A stretch of DNA of 64,000 nt from Photorhabdus khanii NC19 (GTDB taxonomy: Bacteria > Pseudomonadota > Gammaproteobacteria > Enterobacterales > Enterobacteriaceae), in assembly GCF_000517265.1 (NCBI RefSeq), contig NZ_AYSJ01000002.1, positions 310,247 through 374,246 of the forward strand, in the 5' to 3' direction. The notes under the pieces were generated by a model that saw only the letters and a program-made list of their open reading frames with translations, had not been told where the DNA came from and ran no database searches. Below, one piece after another: positions 9,748 through 19,175 of this stretch; within the stretch, counting starts at the first letter, position 1, and the number at the start of each line of letters is the position of its first letter. The position numbers and the translations under genes were made by a program.

Positions 9748-10224
9748 TTAACCTTTTGCTATATCGGCAAAAGTACCATTCAGCAAACGACACAGATCAG
9801 CAGGTGCCAGCTCAATATCTAATCCTCGTTTACCGCCAGTGATAAACATAGCCGAGAACTGTTGCGCCTGGTTATCAATAACCGTTGGCAAGTGTTTTTT
9901 CTGTCCTAACGGGCTGATCCCACCGAGCAGATAACCCGTGATTTTTTGAGCTATGTATGGATCAGCCATATCTGCCTTTTTGGCTTTAAAGACTTTGGCG
10001 ACCTTCTTTAAATCCAGTTGACCTGAAACGGGGGTGACGGCGACGACCAAATTTTTAGCATCACCATTAAGTGCGACCAGCAACGTTTTAAACACTTGTC
10101 TGGCATTCAATCCTAACTTCTTAGCTGCTTCATCACCAAAGTTATGCTCATTGGTATCATGTTCATAGGGATGAAGAGTAAAGTTAACTTTTTGTTTTTC
10201 TAATAAAATGATCGCTGGTGTCAT
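9748..10224 (-). CDS. ybaK: YbaK, Cys-tRNA(Pro)/Cys-tRNA(Cys) deacylase
   Basis: A cytoplasmic editing enzyme of 158 residues (E. coli 159) of the YbaK/ProX superfamily. It removes cysteine mischarged onto tRNA-Pro in trans to prolyl-tRNA synthetase. Recognisable elements are the N-terminal [20 protein letters not shown] near residue 45, the family lysine in [16 protein letters not shown], and [10 protein letters not shown] near residue 101. It has the same neighbours as in E. coli (ushA on one side, ybaP on the other). Confidence 0.93.
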   Translation of the reverse strand: MTPAIILLEKQKVNFTLHPYEHDTNEHNFGDEAAKKLGLNARQVFKTLLVALNGDAKNLVVAVTPVSGQLDLKKVAKVFKAKKADMADPYIAQKITGYLLGGISPLGQKKHLPTVIDNQAQQFSAMFITGGKRGLDIELAPADLCRLLNGTFADIAKG

Positions 10225-10381
10225 AATTTCATTACAGAAGATAATTTTGTAATCTAGGGTAACGGATGAAATAGAATTGTGAAATTGATATTCTGACTTT
10301 CGGCTCTGTTGCCTGTATACAAATGGGTAATACTCCGAATAATAAGAATAATGAAAATAACAGGTTATTCCTCTTTTGACT

Positions 10382-10409
10382 GGCCAATAGAAATATTGGC
10401 CTTTTTTTA
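10382..10409. terminator. Terminator-like hairpin at the 3' end of ybaP
   Basis: GGCCAATA and TATTGGCC form a perfect 8-bp stem with a four-base loop, followed on the plus strand by seven T. It abuts the stop codon of ybaP (minus strand), where the A run lies on the 5' side, so termination of ybaP itself is less certain than for plus-strand transcripts. Confidence 0.5.
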
Positions 10410-11222
10410 GCTCTGTCCTTCCATTAACATCTGAGGCAAATTACCCTCACCATATAAGTGCAAAGCTCCGACAGCGATCAAATACCGTCCGGCAGGTAAT
10501 TCCCGTAAGCGCTGATTCCATTGCTTATTACGTTCAGTCATCAGCAGTTGATATATTTCTTCACTGAAAGTTGTTGGTAAAGCATGTTTTTGTTGCTCAG
10601 GCGGATAATCCATCCACCAACTTATCATCGTTTGTAAAGCGCAGGCATTGGTGTACCAATGGGCTAATGTATCTTCCAATAGTGGCAGGCCGTTATTCGG
10701 TATTTGATTGAGCAAACTAATCTGTGAATCAGCACCTTCCAGTTCAATAATGGCTTTCCCTTGTGCTTTAGCTGCATTCAGCAACTGATAATCGATACCA
10801 TAGTGAGGGGATAATCCAAGATTTTGCGCTTGTTCAGCCTGTAAAATTAAAGCAATTTGCCATGAGGGTAATAAATTAAGCCATTCTTCCTGTTGCCGGA
10901 TTTCATGGCAGCAGCGCTGAAAATCTTGATACATTTCAGAAGATAGACGTTGTTCAATACGGGAATACGATTGAAACTCGTCATCATGAAATGGGAAACT
11001 TGCCTGAGTAATATCTGCTTCTACAATTAATGTATCGGATTGATTAAGCCGCTCCATTAATATTTCTGGAAGCGGAAACATATTTTCCGTGCCCATATGA
11101 ATACTGCCTACCAGATGCAGATATCGGCCTCCAGTCAGTGTAATATCACAAGCTGGATAAGGATAACGGCGTGATGAGTTCAGCCCCAGCATATTGGTAA
11201 GGTATTTAATCAGTCGTCCCAT
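10407..11222 (-). CDS. ybaP: YbaP, TraB/GumN family protein
   Basis: 271 residues, homologous to E. coli YbaP (264). TraB-domain signatures are visible at both ends: [18 protein letters not shown] near residue 35 and [19 protein letters not shown] near residue 250. TraB-family proteins are proposed metal-dependent proteases, with the GxHxG-type motifs as candidate metal ligands, but the function of YbaP is unknown. No classical signal peptide is evident. The ATG at 11222 is chosen as start; the region between it and copA contains no gene. Confidence 0.85.
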   Translation of the reverse strand: MGRLIKYLTNMLGLNSSRRYPYPACDITLTGGRYLHLVGSIHMGTENMFPLPEILMERLNQSDTLIVEADITQASFPFHDDEFQSYSRIEQRLSSEMYQDFQRCCHEIRQQEEWLNLLPSWQIALILQAEQAQNLGLSPHYGIDYQLLNAAKAQGKAIIELEGADSQISLLNQIPNNGLPLLEDTLAHWYTNACALQTMISWWMDYPPEQQKHALPTTFSEEIYQLLMTERNKQWNQRLRELPAGRYLIAVGALHLYGEGNLPQMLMEGQS

Positions 11223-11453
11223 TTGAACTCCAGTTCAGCATTTATTTTTTAGGCTAACTCTATTTCAGGCTAATACTATAGCTGTACTTCTGCTGTATCT
11301 TCATTGAATATTCCTTTACTGTTATCAACATACAAGGAAATTTTCTCTCCCTCCTTCATTTACCTTGCCAGCCGCAGGGGCTGAGCACGAAGACCCTGTT
11401 ATTGGGGCATTCCTTGACTAACATCATCAAAGCAGACTCATTTCTCTGGTGAT

Positions 11454-14189
11454 TCAGAATTTAGGCTTAAACCTCAGTAATCGGTTAGCGTTACTTACCA
11501 CCGTAATTGAAGAAAGCGCCATCGCTGCACCTGCTACCACCGGATCTAACAATGTTCCGGTAAAGGGATAGAGCACACCGGCGGCAATTGGAATCCCTAA
11601 TGTGTTGTAAATAAATGCGCCCAACAGGTTCTGTTTCATATTACGCAGCGTTCCTTTAGACAGTTCAACCGCATCAGCCACACCATGCAGACTGTGACGC
11701 ATCAGTGTTATTGCTGCGGTTTCAATAGCGATATCACTACCACCGCCCATCGCTATCCCAACATCAGCTTGTGCCAGTGCGGGCGCATCGTTAATACCAT
11801 CTCCCACCATAGCAACCTTGTGGCCTGCCGCCTGAAGCTTCTGAATAGCTTCGGCCTTGCCATCTGGTAGTACACCTGCGATCACCTGATCAATACCCGC
11901 TTCTTTGGCAATTGCATTGGCAGTAACTGGGTTATCTCCGGTCAGCATCACTAAACGGTAGCCTTGATGATGTAATCGTTTCAGTGCGCTAAAGGTGTCT
12001 TCACGCAATGGATCACGAATTGATAGCACTGCCGCCGCTTTGCCTCCTGCCGCCAGAATAACCGGCGTGATACCTTTCTCAGCCTGTTGAGCAATCAGCG
12101 GTTTTAATTCCTGTGTATCAATCTGATTTTGTTCCAGCAATGCCTGATTACCCAGCAACAGTGCTGTATCATTCACTTCACCACTGACACCCAATCCCGC
12201 CAGAGTACGGAATTGTTCAACTTGTGGTAATTCCAGTCCTTCGGCTTTGGCAAGAATGGCTTTGGCTAATGGATGGTTAGAACCACTTTCCAGTGCGCCT
12301 GCCCAAATTAATACATTTTGTTCACTGTATCCGTTAAAAGTATGGATATCAATAATTTGTGGCACACCTTCAGTCAATGTACCGGTCTTATCGAAAACAA
12401 GGGTGTCCAGTGTGCTGGCTTGTTGCAGGGCATCAGCATCCCGTACCAGAACACCAAATTCCGCTGCCCGGCCAACTCCGGAGATAATTGACATCGGTGT
12501 AGCCAGCCCAAGAGCACAGGGACAGGCAATGATCAGCACCGTGGTAATAATGACCAATGAATACATAATTTGTGGTGCCGGACCAACAAAATACCAAATG
12601 GCACCTGCCATCACGGCAATTGCCACGACAACGGGAACAAATACTGAGGAAATTTTATCTGCTAACTGACCCATCTCGGGTTTACTGCTTTGTGCCTGAC
12701 GTACCAATTTGATAATCCGCGCTAATGTCGTCTGGCTGCCGACAGCGGCGGCAGTAAACAGTACAGAGCCATCCTGCACAGTTGTACCTGCGTGAACGTT
12801 ATCGCTTTTAGATTTTTGCTGTGGGATTGACTCACCGGTCAGCATTGCCTCATTTATCCAGACTTCACCTTGAATGATTTCACCATCAACCGGAACACGA
12901 TCACCCGTCGTCAAACGCAATGTCATTCCCAGTTTAACATCAGCCAAAGGTATCTCTTTTTCACCATTTTCTGTCACCACACGGGCGGTGGGTGGTGTCA
13001 GATCCAGCAGGCGTTCCAGTGCTTTTGAGGAGCGCTGGCGGGCACGCTGTTCCAGAGCATGTCCCAGGTTTATCAAACCGATAATCATGGCACTGGCTTC
13101 GTAATAAAGGTGACGGGCTTGTGGGGGAAAAACATCCGGCCATAGATTGACACTGATAGAGTAAAACCAAGCGGCACCTGTTCCTAATGCCACTAGGGTG
13201 TCCATTGTGGCACTACCGTTTTTCAGGCTTTGCCACGCGTTGCGATAGAAATGACCACCAGCAAAAATCATTACGGCAAGCGTGATAATCCCGATAGTTA
13301 GCCAGATGTTATGGTTTGCCGGGGTGAGCATCATATTGTCGCCCATCATGCCCCATACCATGGCTGGAATACCGACAACCAAGGCTAATGCCGATTGCCA
13401 GCGGAAACGGCGCATATTGGCTTCAGAAGCTTGTTGCTGGCGCTCACGACGTTCAGTTTCGTCCTGGATCAGCTCTGCACCATATCCGGCTTTTTCCACG
13501 GCTTGAATCAGTGTGTCGGGTAATGCGCTGCCAGTAATCAAAGCACTGCGTTCAGCAAGGTTCACTCTGGCATTTTCCACGCCATCGACACTTTGCAATG
13601 CTTTTTGAACTTTGTTCACACAGCTGGCACAGGTCATACCATCCAGCAGTAACTGGATACTGTCATCTCTGTCACTGACCAGAAATACATCAGTTTTTTC
13701 GACCGGAATAGAAGAGGTTGCCGCTGCCAAAGGTTCCGGTCTGTTTGAAGCAGGTATTGTCAGCGGCTTAGATTTTGGGAGGTTTTGACCGGCAGCCAGT
13801 TTTGCGTGATAACCCGCCTGCTCAATGGCGGCAATCAACGTATCGGTATCGGTTTTACCATAAACTTTAGCGGTTTCAGTATTCACATTTGCGGCGATAA
13901 CGCCATCTACGGCTTCCAGTGCTTTACGTGCAGTACCTGCACAATGCATACAACTCAGGCCAGAAAGTTCCAGTTCGACATCAGGCTGGCTGGCAATGGC
14001 GGCTTGGTAACCCGCTTCTTTAATCGTTTCTATTAAAGATTCAGGAGAGGTTTCGCCGGTTACTTTGGCATAATCAATAGTAATATCGGCTTGCTCTACA
14101 TCGGCACGATTTTCCAGTGCTTTTTTCACACGGTTAACACAGTGCATACAGGAGAGTCCCTGTAATGTTAAAATAGTGGTATGTGACAT
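11454..14189 (-). CDS. copA: CopA, Cu(I)-exporting P1B-type ATPase with three HMA domains
   Basis: A 911-residue copper pump of the inner membrane. Three N-terminal metal-binding domains are visible, with CxxC at residues 14-17 (CMHC), 80-83 (CMHC) and 187-190 (CASC). E. coli CopA has two HMA domains in 834 residues, so this is the longer form. The transmembrane CPC ([11 protein letters not shown]), phosphorylation site DKTGTLTEG and hinge [10 protein letters not shown] are intact. Start at 14189: AGGAG lies eight bases before this ATG; a longer frame to 14207 has no such support. It is divergent from cueR with a CueR-type promoter between them, so copper-induced expression is expected. Confidence 0.95.
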   Translation of the reverse strand: MSHTTILTLQGLSCMHCVNRVKKALENRADVEQADITIDYAKVTGETSPESLIETIKEAGYQAAIASQPDVELELSGLSCMHCAGTARKALEAVDGVIAANVNTETAKVYGKTDTDTLIAAIEQAGYHAKLAAGQNLPKSKPLTIPASNRPEPLAAATSSIPVEKTDVFLVSDRDDSIQLLLDGMTCASCVNKVQKALQSVDGVENARVNLAERSALITGSALPDTLIQAVEKAGYGAELIQDETERRERQQQASEANMRRFRWQSALALVVGIPAMVWGMMGDNMMLTPANHNIWLTIGIITLAVMIFAGGHFYRNAWQSLKNGSATMDTLVALGTGAAWFYSISVNLWPDVFPPQARHLYYEASAMIIGLINLGHALEQRARQRSSKALERLLDLTPPTARVVTENGEKEIPLADVKLGMTLRLTTGDRVPVDGEIIQGEVWINEAMLTGESIPQQKSKSDNVHAGTTVQDGSVLFTAAAVGSQTTLARIIKLVRQAQSSKPEMGQLADKISSVFVPVVVAIAVMAGAIWYFVGPAPQIMYSLVIITTVLIIACPCALGLATPMSIISGVGRAAEFGVLVRDADALQQASTLDTLVFDKTGTLTEGVPQIIDIHTFNGYSEQNVLIWAGALESGSNHPLAKAILAKAEGLELPQVEQFRTLAGLGVSGEVNDTALLLGNQALLEQNQIDTQELKPLIAQQAEKGITPVILAAGGKAAAVLSIRDPLREDTFSALKRLHHQGYRLVMLTGDNPVTANAIAKEAGIDQVIAGVLPDGKAEAIQKLQAAGHKVAMVGDGINDAPALAQADVGIAMGGGSDIAIETAAITLMRHSLHGVADAVELSKGTLRNMKQNLLGAFIYNTLGIPIAAGVLYPFTGTLLDPVVAGAAMALSSITVVSNANRLLRFKPKF

Positions 14190-14291
14190 AAAAAAATCTC
14201 CTAACACATAGTGATATAATTATTCTTCACATCGGTATGATAATTGATGATGATATCTACACAGTTCAAGTGAATTTCTGACTTGTTGCGA

Positions 14292-14322
14292 AGGTTAAAC
14301 CTTCCCTCAAGGGTAAGGTCAA
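14292..14322 (-). promoter_or_regulatory. CueR-type copA promoter with 19-bp spacer and operator dyad
   Basis: On the minus strand TTGACC (-35, 14317-14322) and TAACCT (-10, 14292-14297) are separated by exactly 19 bp, the over-long spacing characteristic of MerR-family promoters. The spacer contains the dyad ACCTTnCCC / GGGnAAGGT, close to the E. coli copA operator. CueR bound here should activate copA when Cu(I) is present. The site ends 9 bases before the cueR start codon. Confidence 0.88.
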
Positions 14323-14331
14323 GGGGAAAAA

Positions 14332-14730
14332 ATGAACATCAGTGAAATTGCCCAAAGAACCGGCCTGACCAGTAAAGCTATTCGGTTTTATGAAGAAAAG
14401 GATCTGATCACACCGCCGGAAAGAGGTGATAATGGCTACCGTTATTATCAGCAGAAACATATTGATGAGTTAACGCTGTTGCGTCAGGCGAAGCAGGTCG
14501 GTTTTACGCTTGAGGAGTGTCGTGAGTTTTTAGTGTTATTTCGAAATCCCAACCGTCACAGTGCCGATGTAAAAGCGGCAACGTTGCATAAAGTGGCTCA
14601 GATAGAAAAGACGATTAAAGAGTTACAGGAAATCAGAAGTAAGTTGTTAGCTTTGGCGGAAGAGTGCCCAGGAGATGATGGGGCGGCGTGCCCCATCATA
14701 GATCATTTGTCTGGTTGCTGTTCTCATTGA
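14332..14730 (+). CDS. cueR: CueR, MerR-family copper-responsive activator
   Basis: 132 residues. The N-terminal MerR helix-turn-helix ([20 protein letters not shown]) is followed by the dimerisation helix. The C-terminal metal loop contains CPGDDGAAC, the two-cysteine Cu(I) site (Cys112 and Cys120 in E. coli), and ends LSGCCSH. It senses cytoplasmic Cu(I) and activates the divergent copA gene. Its 3' end overlaps the convergent ybbJ gene by seven bases. Confidence 0.95.
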   Translation: MNISEIAQRTGLTSKAIRFYEEKDLITPPERGDNGYRYYQQKHIDELTLLRQAKQVGFTLEECREFLVLFRNPNRHSADVKAATLHKVAQIEKTIKELQEIRSKLLALAEECPGDDGAACPIIDHLSGCCSH

Positions 14731-15179
14731 GAATCGACGGGTTTTACTTTCAGTGTAATGCCATCAACAGCGATGACTTCTACTTCGGTATTGGCGGGTA
14801 GTTCACTGTTACAATGAACTCGCCAGCTTCCATCAGCAAGCCTGATCCGGCTGTAACCATTTTCGGTATTCGCAATCAGTTTAGCCCGGGTACCGATGAG
14901 CTGGTGGTCTTTCTGGTTCAGCGTATCGCTGCCTTTTGACGGGCGGCTACGTAACCAGTAGCGCCATAGCACCGCAGAGAGCAGCGTCAGAGTTGCAAAC
15001 AGAATACCTTGTAATTCCCAGTCTATTCCAGGTAGTAACCAGGTGATAAACGCAACAACGATAGCGGCTATACCGGTCCATAACAGATAGCCGCCGGTTC
15101 CCAGAAGCTCTGCGATTAACAGTAAACCGCCGAAAGAGAACCAAAGCCAGGTTGTTTGAGCCGCAATCTGTGCAATCAT
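14724..15179 (-). CDS. ybbJ: YbbJ, NfeD-like membrane protein, partner of QmcA
   Basis: 151 residues: two to three N-terminal hydrophobic helices (about residues 8-70), then a C-terminal OB-fold NfeD domain ([15 protein letters not shown] to [16 protein letters not shown]). NfeD proteins are almost always encoded next to SPFH/stomatin genes and probably form complexes with them. Here the gene starts two bases after the qmcA stop, in the same operon, as in E. coli. Confidence 0.9.
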   Translation of the reverse strand: MIAQIAAQTTWLWFSFGGLLLIAELLGTGGYLLWTGIAAIVVAFITWLLPGIDWELQGILFATLTLLSAVLWRYWLRSRPSKGSDTLNQKDHQLIGTRAKLIANTENGYSRIRLADGSWRVHCNSELPANTEVEVIAVDGITLKVKPVDSQ

Positions 15180-15181
15180 GG

Positions 15182-16102
15182 TTATTTACCTTTTTTGCTC
15201 TCGCCAATCAGTTCAGCAATACCACCAATAGCCCCCATAAGATTGCTGGCTTCCAGCGGCATCATAATCACCTTGCTGTTACCGGAGGCGCCAATACTGG
15301 TCAGTGCATCGGTATATTTCTGGGCAACAAAGTAGTTAATGGCTTGCATATTACCGTCAGAGATCGCGTCAGAAACCATTTTGGTTGCGCGAGCTTCTGC
15401 TTCAGCGGCACGCTCACGCGCTTCTGCCTGAAGGAACGCGGACTGACGTTCCCCTTCGGCTTTCAGAATCTGAGACTGTTTTTCACCTTCGGCTTTCAAA
15501 ATCGCCGCCTGACGGATACCTTCCGCTTCCAGAATATCAGCACGTTTGGTACGTTCTGCTTTCATCTGGGCGTTCATAGCGGAAATTAATTCCTTCGGTG
15601 GGCGCACATCACGGATTTCAATACGGGTAATTTTCACGCCCCACGGGTTAGTGGCTTCATCAACAATATGCAATAGACGGCTGTTGATGGAATCACGCTG
15701 CGACAGCATTTCGTCCAGTTCCATTGAACCCAAAACGGTACGGAAGTTCGTCATAGTCAGGTTAATGATGGAGAGCTCAAGATTGCTGACTTCATAGGCG
15801 GCCCGAACAGGATCGACAACTTGAATAAAGCAGACTGCATCAATAGTCACATTGGCGTTATCGCGGGAAATAACTTCCTGTGAAGGAATATCCAGCACTT
15901 GTTCCATCATGTTAATCTTACGGCCAATGCGATCGATAAAAGGGATAATAATATGCAGGCCCGGTAATAAAGTCCGGGTATAACGGCCGAAGCGTTCTAC
16001 CGTCCATTGATAACCCTGTGGCACTGTTTTTACGCAAGTAAATACAACCACCACTGCAATGAATATCAGAATAGGGACGGCACCAAAAGCAAATAAGTCC
16101 AT
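15182..16102 (-). CDS. qmcA: QmcA, SPFH/prohibitin-family membrane protein
   Basis: 306 residues (E. coli 305). One N-terminal membrane anchor (residues about 4-22) is followed by the SPFH/band-7 domain ([19 protein letters not shown] onward). A helical region with tandem [11 protein letters not shown]-type repeats (about residues 195-220) probably forms a coiled coil. In E. coli QmcA associates with the FtsH-HflKC system and was found as a suppressor in cells lacking FtsH and HtpX. It forms an operon with ybbJ. Confidence 0.93.
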   Translation of the reverse strand: MDLFAFGAVPILIFIAVVVVFTCVKTVPQGYQWTVERFGRYTRTLLPGLHIIIPFIDRIGRKINMMEQVLDIPSQEVISRDNANVTIDAVCFIQVVDPVRAAYEVSNLELSIINLTMTNFRTVLGSMELDEMLSQRDSINSRLLHIVDEATNPWGVKITRIEIRDVRPPKELISAMNAQMKAERTKRADILEAEGIRQAAILKAEGEKQSQILKAEGERQSAFLQAEARERAAEAEARATKMVSDAISDGNMQAINYFVAQKYTDALTSIGASGNSKVIMMPLEASNLMGAIGGIAELIGESKKGK

Positions 16103-16124
16103 AGCAATTCCTTAATCAAATAAA

Positions 16125-16982
16125 TTAGTAAAGCAGCGAATAAACTTGGCGACGGTATTTCGACGCCAGAGCGTTACCGGTTCCCATTGCAGACATAATA
16201 TCCATCATTGTTTTCCGTACTGCACCATTAGCGGCAGAAAGATCCTTTTTCAGGAAGCCCAATAATAGTTCCAGAGCTTCTTCATTACGGCTTACTTCAT
16301 GCAATTTCAGAGCCAGCTTAACAGCCAGATCTGCATTTTCCGGTTGAGTGGAGAATTCCTGTTGCAATTGCTGGATCTCTGGTGTATCTGCTGCTTGCTT
16401 TTGTAACTCAATTTGAGCCAGTAAACTATGATAATGCGTGTCTTGATCCTGTAATGGGATAAGATTCAGAATTTCCTGAGCTTCTTCTATATTATTGAGC
16501 ATAATTTGCACTTTGGTCAACATTAATGCGATTTCACTGTTTTTAGGGGCTAATTGCCAGGCTTCTTTTAACAGTGGCAGTGCTTCTTGGAGTTTTTCTT
16601 CTGCGATAAGTTCTTCGGCTTGGGCGGCTTTCAACTCTTCCGGCTTGGGCAATACGCGGGAAAGCATCTCTCTGATCGCATTTTCAGGTTGTGGCCCCTG
16701 AAAACCATCTACTGGTCGGCCTTGTTGCAGCATATAGACAGTAGGAATGGCCCGTAAGCCAAACTGTGAAGCGACCATTTGTTCTTTATCGCAATCTACT
16801 TTTGCCAATATAAATTGATCTGCATATTCTGCTGCCAGTTTATCCAGAATTACGCCCAATTCTTGACAGTGGGGGCTATGTTCAGACCAAAAATAAAATA
16901 AAACAGGTACAGTCATAGACTGTTCAACAGTTTGTTGCAGATTACTTTCGTTAACGTTAATTCCAGTTGTGGTTGATAGCAT
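16125..16982 (-). CDS. ybbN: YbbN/CnoX, thioredoxin-TPR chaperedoxin
   Basis: 285 residues. The N-terminal thioredoxin fold carries SPHC (within [12 protein letters not shown]) instead of CGPC, so it lacks normal oxidoreductase chemistry, as in E. coli CnoX (SQHC). From about residue 115 the protein is alpha-helical with TPR repeats. In E. coli CnoX is a holdase, activated by hypochlorous acid, that passes clients to GroEL. It lies upstream of qmcA on the same strand with a 22-base gap. Confidence 0.92.
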   Translation of the reverse strand: MLSTTTGINVNESNLQQTVEQSMTVPVLFYFWSEHSPHCQELGVILDKLAAEYADQFILAKVDCDKEQMVASQFGLRAIPTVYMLQQGRPVDGFQGPQPENAIREMLSRVLPKPEELKAAQAEELIAEEKLQEALPLLKEAWQLAPKNSEIALMLTKVQIMLNNIEEAQEILNLIPLQDQDTHYHSLLAQIELQKQAADTPEIQQLQQEFSTQPENADLAVKLALKLHEVSRNEEALELLLGFLKKDLSAANGAVRKTMMDIMSAMGTGNALASKYRRQVYSLLY

Positions 16983-17049
16983 ATAATTAGTCTCTTAAAT
17001 TCGGTTGTCGTAGGGTCTTATTAAACAGATGAGGTTATTTTCCTGACTT

Positions 17050-17835
17050 TCAAGTTGTACCACTCTGTTTACTCAGTATTTTATCCATTAATCTTCCCGG
17101 CAAAATTCGGCGCATAATGGTTACAGCATGGGTTATCCAAGTAACCGGATAACGTAATCTAGGATTCGGACTTTCTAAAGCATGAATCAGTTTGCGCACA
17201 ACGGCTTCGGGAGTCAGGGTGAAATGGCGGGCAATTCTAGAATTTACCACGGGTTTATCGCGTTGAGTCTGATTCACATTTTCTGCAAAACGTGTTTTTA
17301 TCGGGCCAGGTACAATCAAGCAGGATTTAATTCCTGTTCCCGCCAATTCCATTCTTAATGCGTCTGACCATGCTTCTAAAGCATATTTACTGGCAGAATA
17401 AGCACCGCGGCCTGGGGTTGAAATCAGCCCCATGACTGAACTGGTTTGGATAATACGGCCTTCACCATGCAGTTGCATTGCTGGAAGTAATAAACAGGTA
17501 AGTTGATGTGTACCAAACAAATTGGTAGAGAATTGGCGTTCCAGTTGTTCACGGCTGATAGTATTTAGCGGACCATAAATACCAAAGCCGCCATTATTAA
17601 ACAGTCCGTAAAGGCGACCATTGGTTAATCGGATCACTTCGGCAGCGGCACGTTCGACACTGATTTTATCATCAAGATCCAATGCGATAGGTTCCAGCCC
17701 TAATTCGCGCATATGTTGTAAATCCTCGGGTTTCCGGCAGGCGGCTAATACTCGATAGCCCCGTTGATGGAGTGTCTTGGCCGCCTCCAGACCAATTCCA
17801 CTGGAACAGCCGGTGATAAGAACTGACTTTTGCAT
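17050..17835 (-). CDS. ybbO: YbbO, short-chain dehydrogenase/reductase
   Basis: 261 residues, classical SDR. The cofactor motif GCSSGIGLEAA is at about residues 9-19, NNGGFGIYG corresponds to the NNAG strand, and the catalytic YSASK follows. E. coli YbbO is an NADP+-dependent reductase reported to act on long-chain and retinal-type aldehydes; the substrate here is unverified. The location between ybbN and tesA is conserved. Confidence 0.88.
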   Translation of the reverse strand: MQKSVLITGCSSGIGLEAAKTLHQRGYRVLAACRKPEDLQHMRELGLEPIALDLDDKISVERAAAEVIRLTNGRLYGLFNNGGFGIYGPLNTISREQLERQFSTNLFGTHQLTCLLLPAMQLHGEGRIIQTSSVMGLISTPGRGAYSASKYALEAWSDALRMELAGTGIKSCLIVPGPIKTRFAENVNQTQRDKPVVNSRIARHFTLTPEAVVRKLIHALESPNPRLRYPVTWITHAVTIMRRILPGRLMDKILSKQSGTT

Positions 17836-17885
17836 AACTTTACCTGCTTATATACATCAATTTGTAAAAACTGATGGTTTACTAC

Positions 17886-18521
17886 TTAAGAATGATTAAG
17901 GTGTACTAATAATATGTCAGATATCCAGTCGGCGATAAACGGTTGAGCAGCCAGATTGGGATGTAATCCATCCTGTTGTACCCATTCTGGTTTAATAGCG
18001 ACTTGTTCCATGTAAAACGGGAGCAGGGGAATTTGATTGTGTTCTGCCAGTTTGGGGTAAATCCCGGCAAAAGATTCGGTATAACGTCGCCCATAGTTTG
18101 GTGGCAGACGGATCTGCATCAATAAAGGCTGAATATTGGCTTGTTTCACTAAGGTGATGATTTGTTGCAGATCCTGTTCTGTTTGTTGTGGAGGAAAACC
18201 GCGTAATCCATCATTGGCGCCAAGTTCTATCAGGACCCAACGGGGTTTATGCTGTTTAAGTAATTCGGGCAGCCTTTCAAGGCCCTGAGCCGCGGTATTA
18301 CCGCTGATGCTGCCGTTGATAACAGTGATTTTATTGCCGGATTTTTGCCACTTTTTGTCCATCAAAACAGGCCATGACTGTTCAACTGGCAGATGGTAAC
18401 CGGCGCTAAGGCTATCACCTAGAATCAAAAGAGTATCAGCGGCAGTCGCTCTGGCGCTGAATAGCACCACCAGTAAAAGGAAGAGTAAATGGTAACGGGG
18501 AATATTCTTGAAGTTCAGCAT
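17886..18521 (-). CDS. tesA: TesA, periplasmic thioesterase I/lysophospholipase L1
   Basis: 211 residues, SGNH hydrolase. A signal peptide (LLFLLLVVLFSARATAA) is followed by the block I motif GDSLSAGY with the nucleophilic Ser. GANDGLRG is block III and DGLHPN contains the catalytic Asp and His. It cleaves acyl-CoA and lysophospholipids in the periplasm. A longer frame reaches 18704, but homology and the signal peptide place the start at the ATG at 18521. This start lies inside the 5' end of the divergent ybbA gene, overlapping by 33 bases. Confidence 0.92.
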   Translation of the reverse strand: MLNFKNIPRYHLLFLLLVVLFSARATAADTLLILGDSLSAGYHLPVEQSWPVLMDKKWQKSGNKITVINGSISGNTAAQGLERLPELLKQHKPRWVLIELGANDGLRGFPPQQTEQDLQQIITLVKQANIQPLLMQIRLPPNYGRRYTESFAGIYPKLAEHNQIPLLPFYMEQVAIKPEWVQQDGLHPNLAAQPFIADWISDILLVHLNHS

Positions 18522-19175
18522 CTCAGTAAGCACGTTGGTCAGGGGGAACATAGGATCACTATATTGCAGGGAGTCGGGTTGGTTGTCGAGCCTGCACAGA
18601 CGATTGCTCTGGTGGGCGAATCGGGTTCCGGTAAATCCACGTTGCTTGGCATTATTGCCGGGTTGGATGATGGTAGTGACGGAGAGGTTCGGCTGCTGGG
18701 GCATAATTTAAGCCGGATGAATGAAGAACAAAGGGCACAACTGCGGGCTGAAAATGTCGGTTTTGTTTTTCAGTCATTTATGTTAATTCCGACGTTAAAC
18801 GCATTGGAGAATGCCCAGCTTCCGGCTCTATTACGTGGCGAGTCTGAAAATAACAGCAAGAAACGGGCGGTTGAATTACTAGAGCAACTCGGATTGGGGA
18901 AGCGCTTAAAACATATGCCGGCACAACTTTCTGGTGGTGAACAACAGCGGGTGGCGTTGGCACGGGCATTCAGTAGCCAACCTAAGATTTTGTTTGCTGA
19001 CGAACCAACAGGGAATCTGGATCGGCAAACGGGAGATCGTATTGCTGATTTACTGTTTTCTCTCAATCGTGATTACGCCACAACATTAATTCTGGTCACT
19101 CATGATAGCCAGCTTGCGGCACGTTGCCAGCGTTGTTTGCGGTTGGTTGATGGCAAATTGAGGGAAGAAAAATGA
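18489..19175 (+). CDS. ybbA: YbbA, ABC transporter ATP-binding protein
   Basis: 228 residues, LolD/MacB-type ATPase. Walker A GESGSGKST (about residues 38-46), signature LSGGEQQRVALARA and Walker B ILFADEPTGNLD are all intact. It pairs with the large FtsX-like permease YbbP, whose gene overlaps by four bases (ATGA). It is thought to work with TesA in a periplasmic function that is not firmly defined. The ATG at 18489 agrees with the length of E. coli YbbA. Confidence 0.93.
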   Translation: MVTGNILEVQHLSKHVGQGEHRITILQGVGLVVEPAQTIALVGESGSGKSTLLGIIAGLDDGSDGEVRLLGHNLSRMNEEQRAQLRAENVGFVFQSFMLIPTLNALENAQLPALLRGESENNSKKRAVELLEQLGLGKRLKHMPAQLSGGEQQRVALARAFSSQPKILFADEPTGNLDRQTGDRIADLLFSLNRDYATTLILVTHDSQLAARCQRCLRLVDGKLREEK

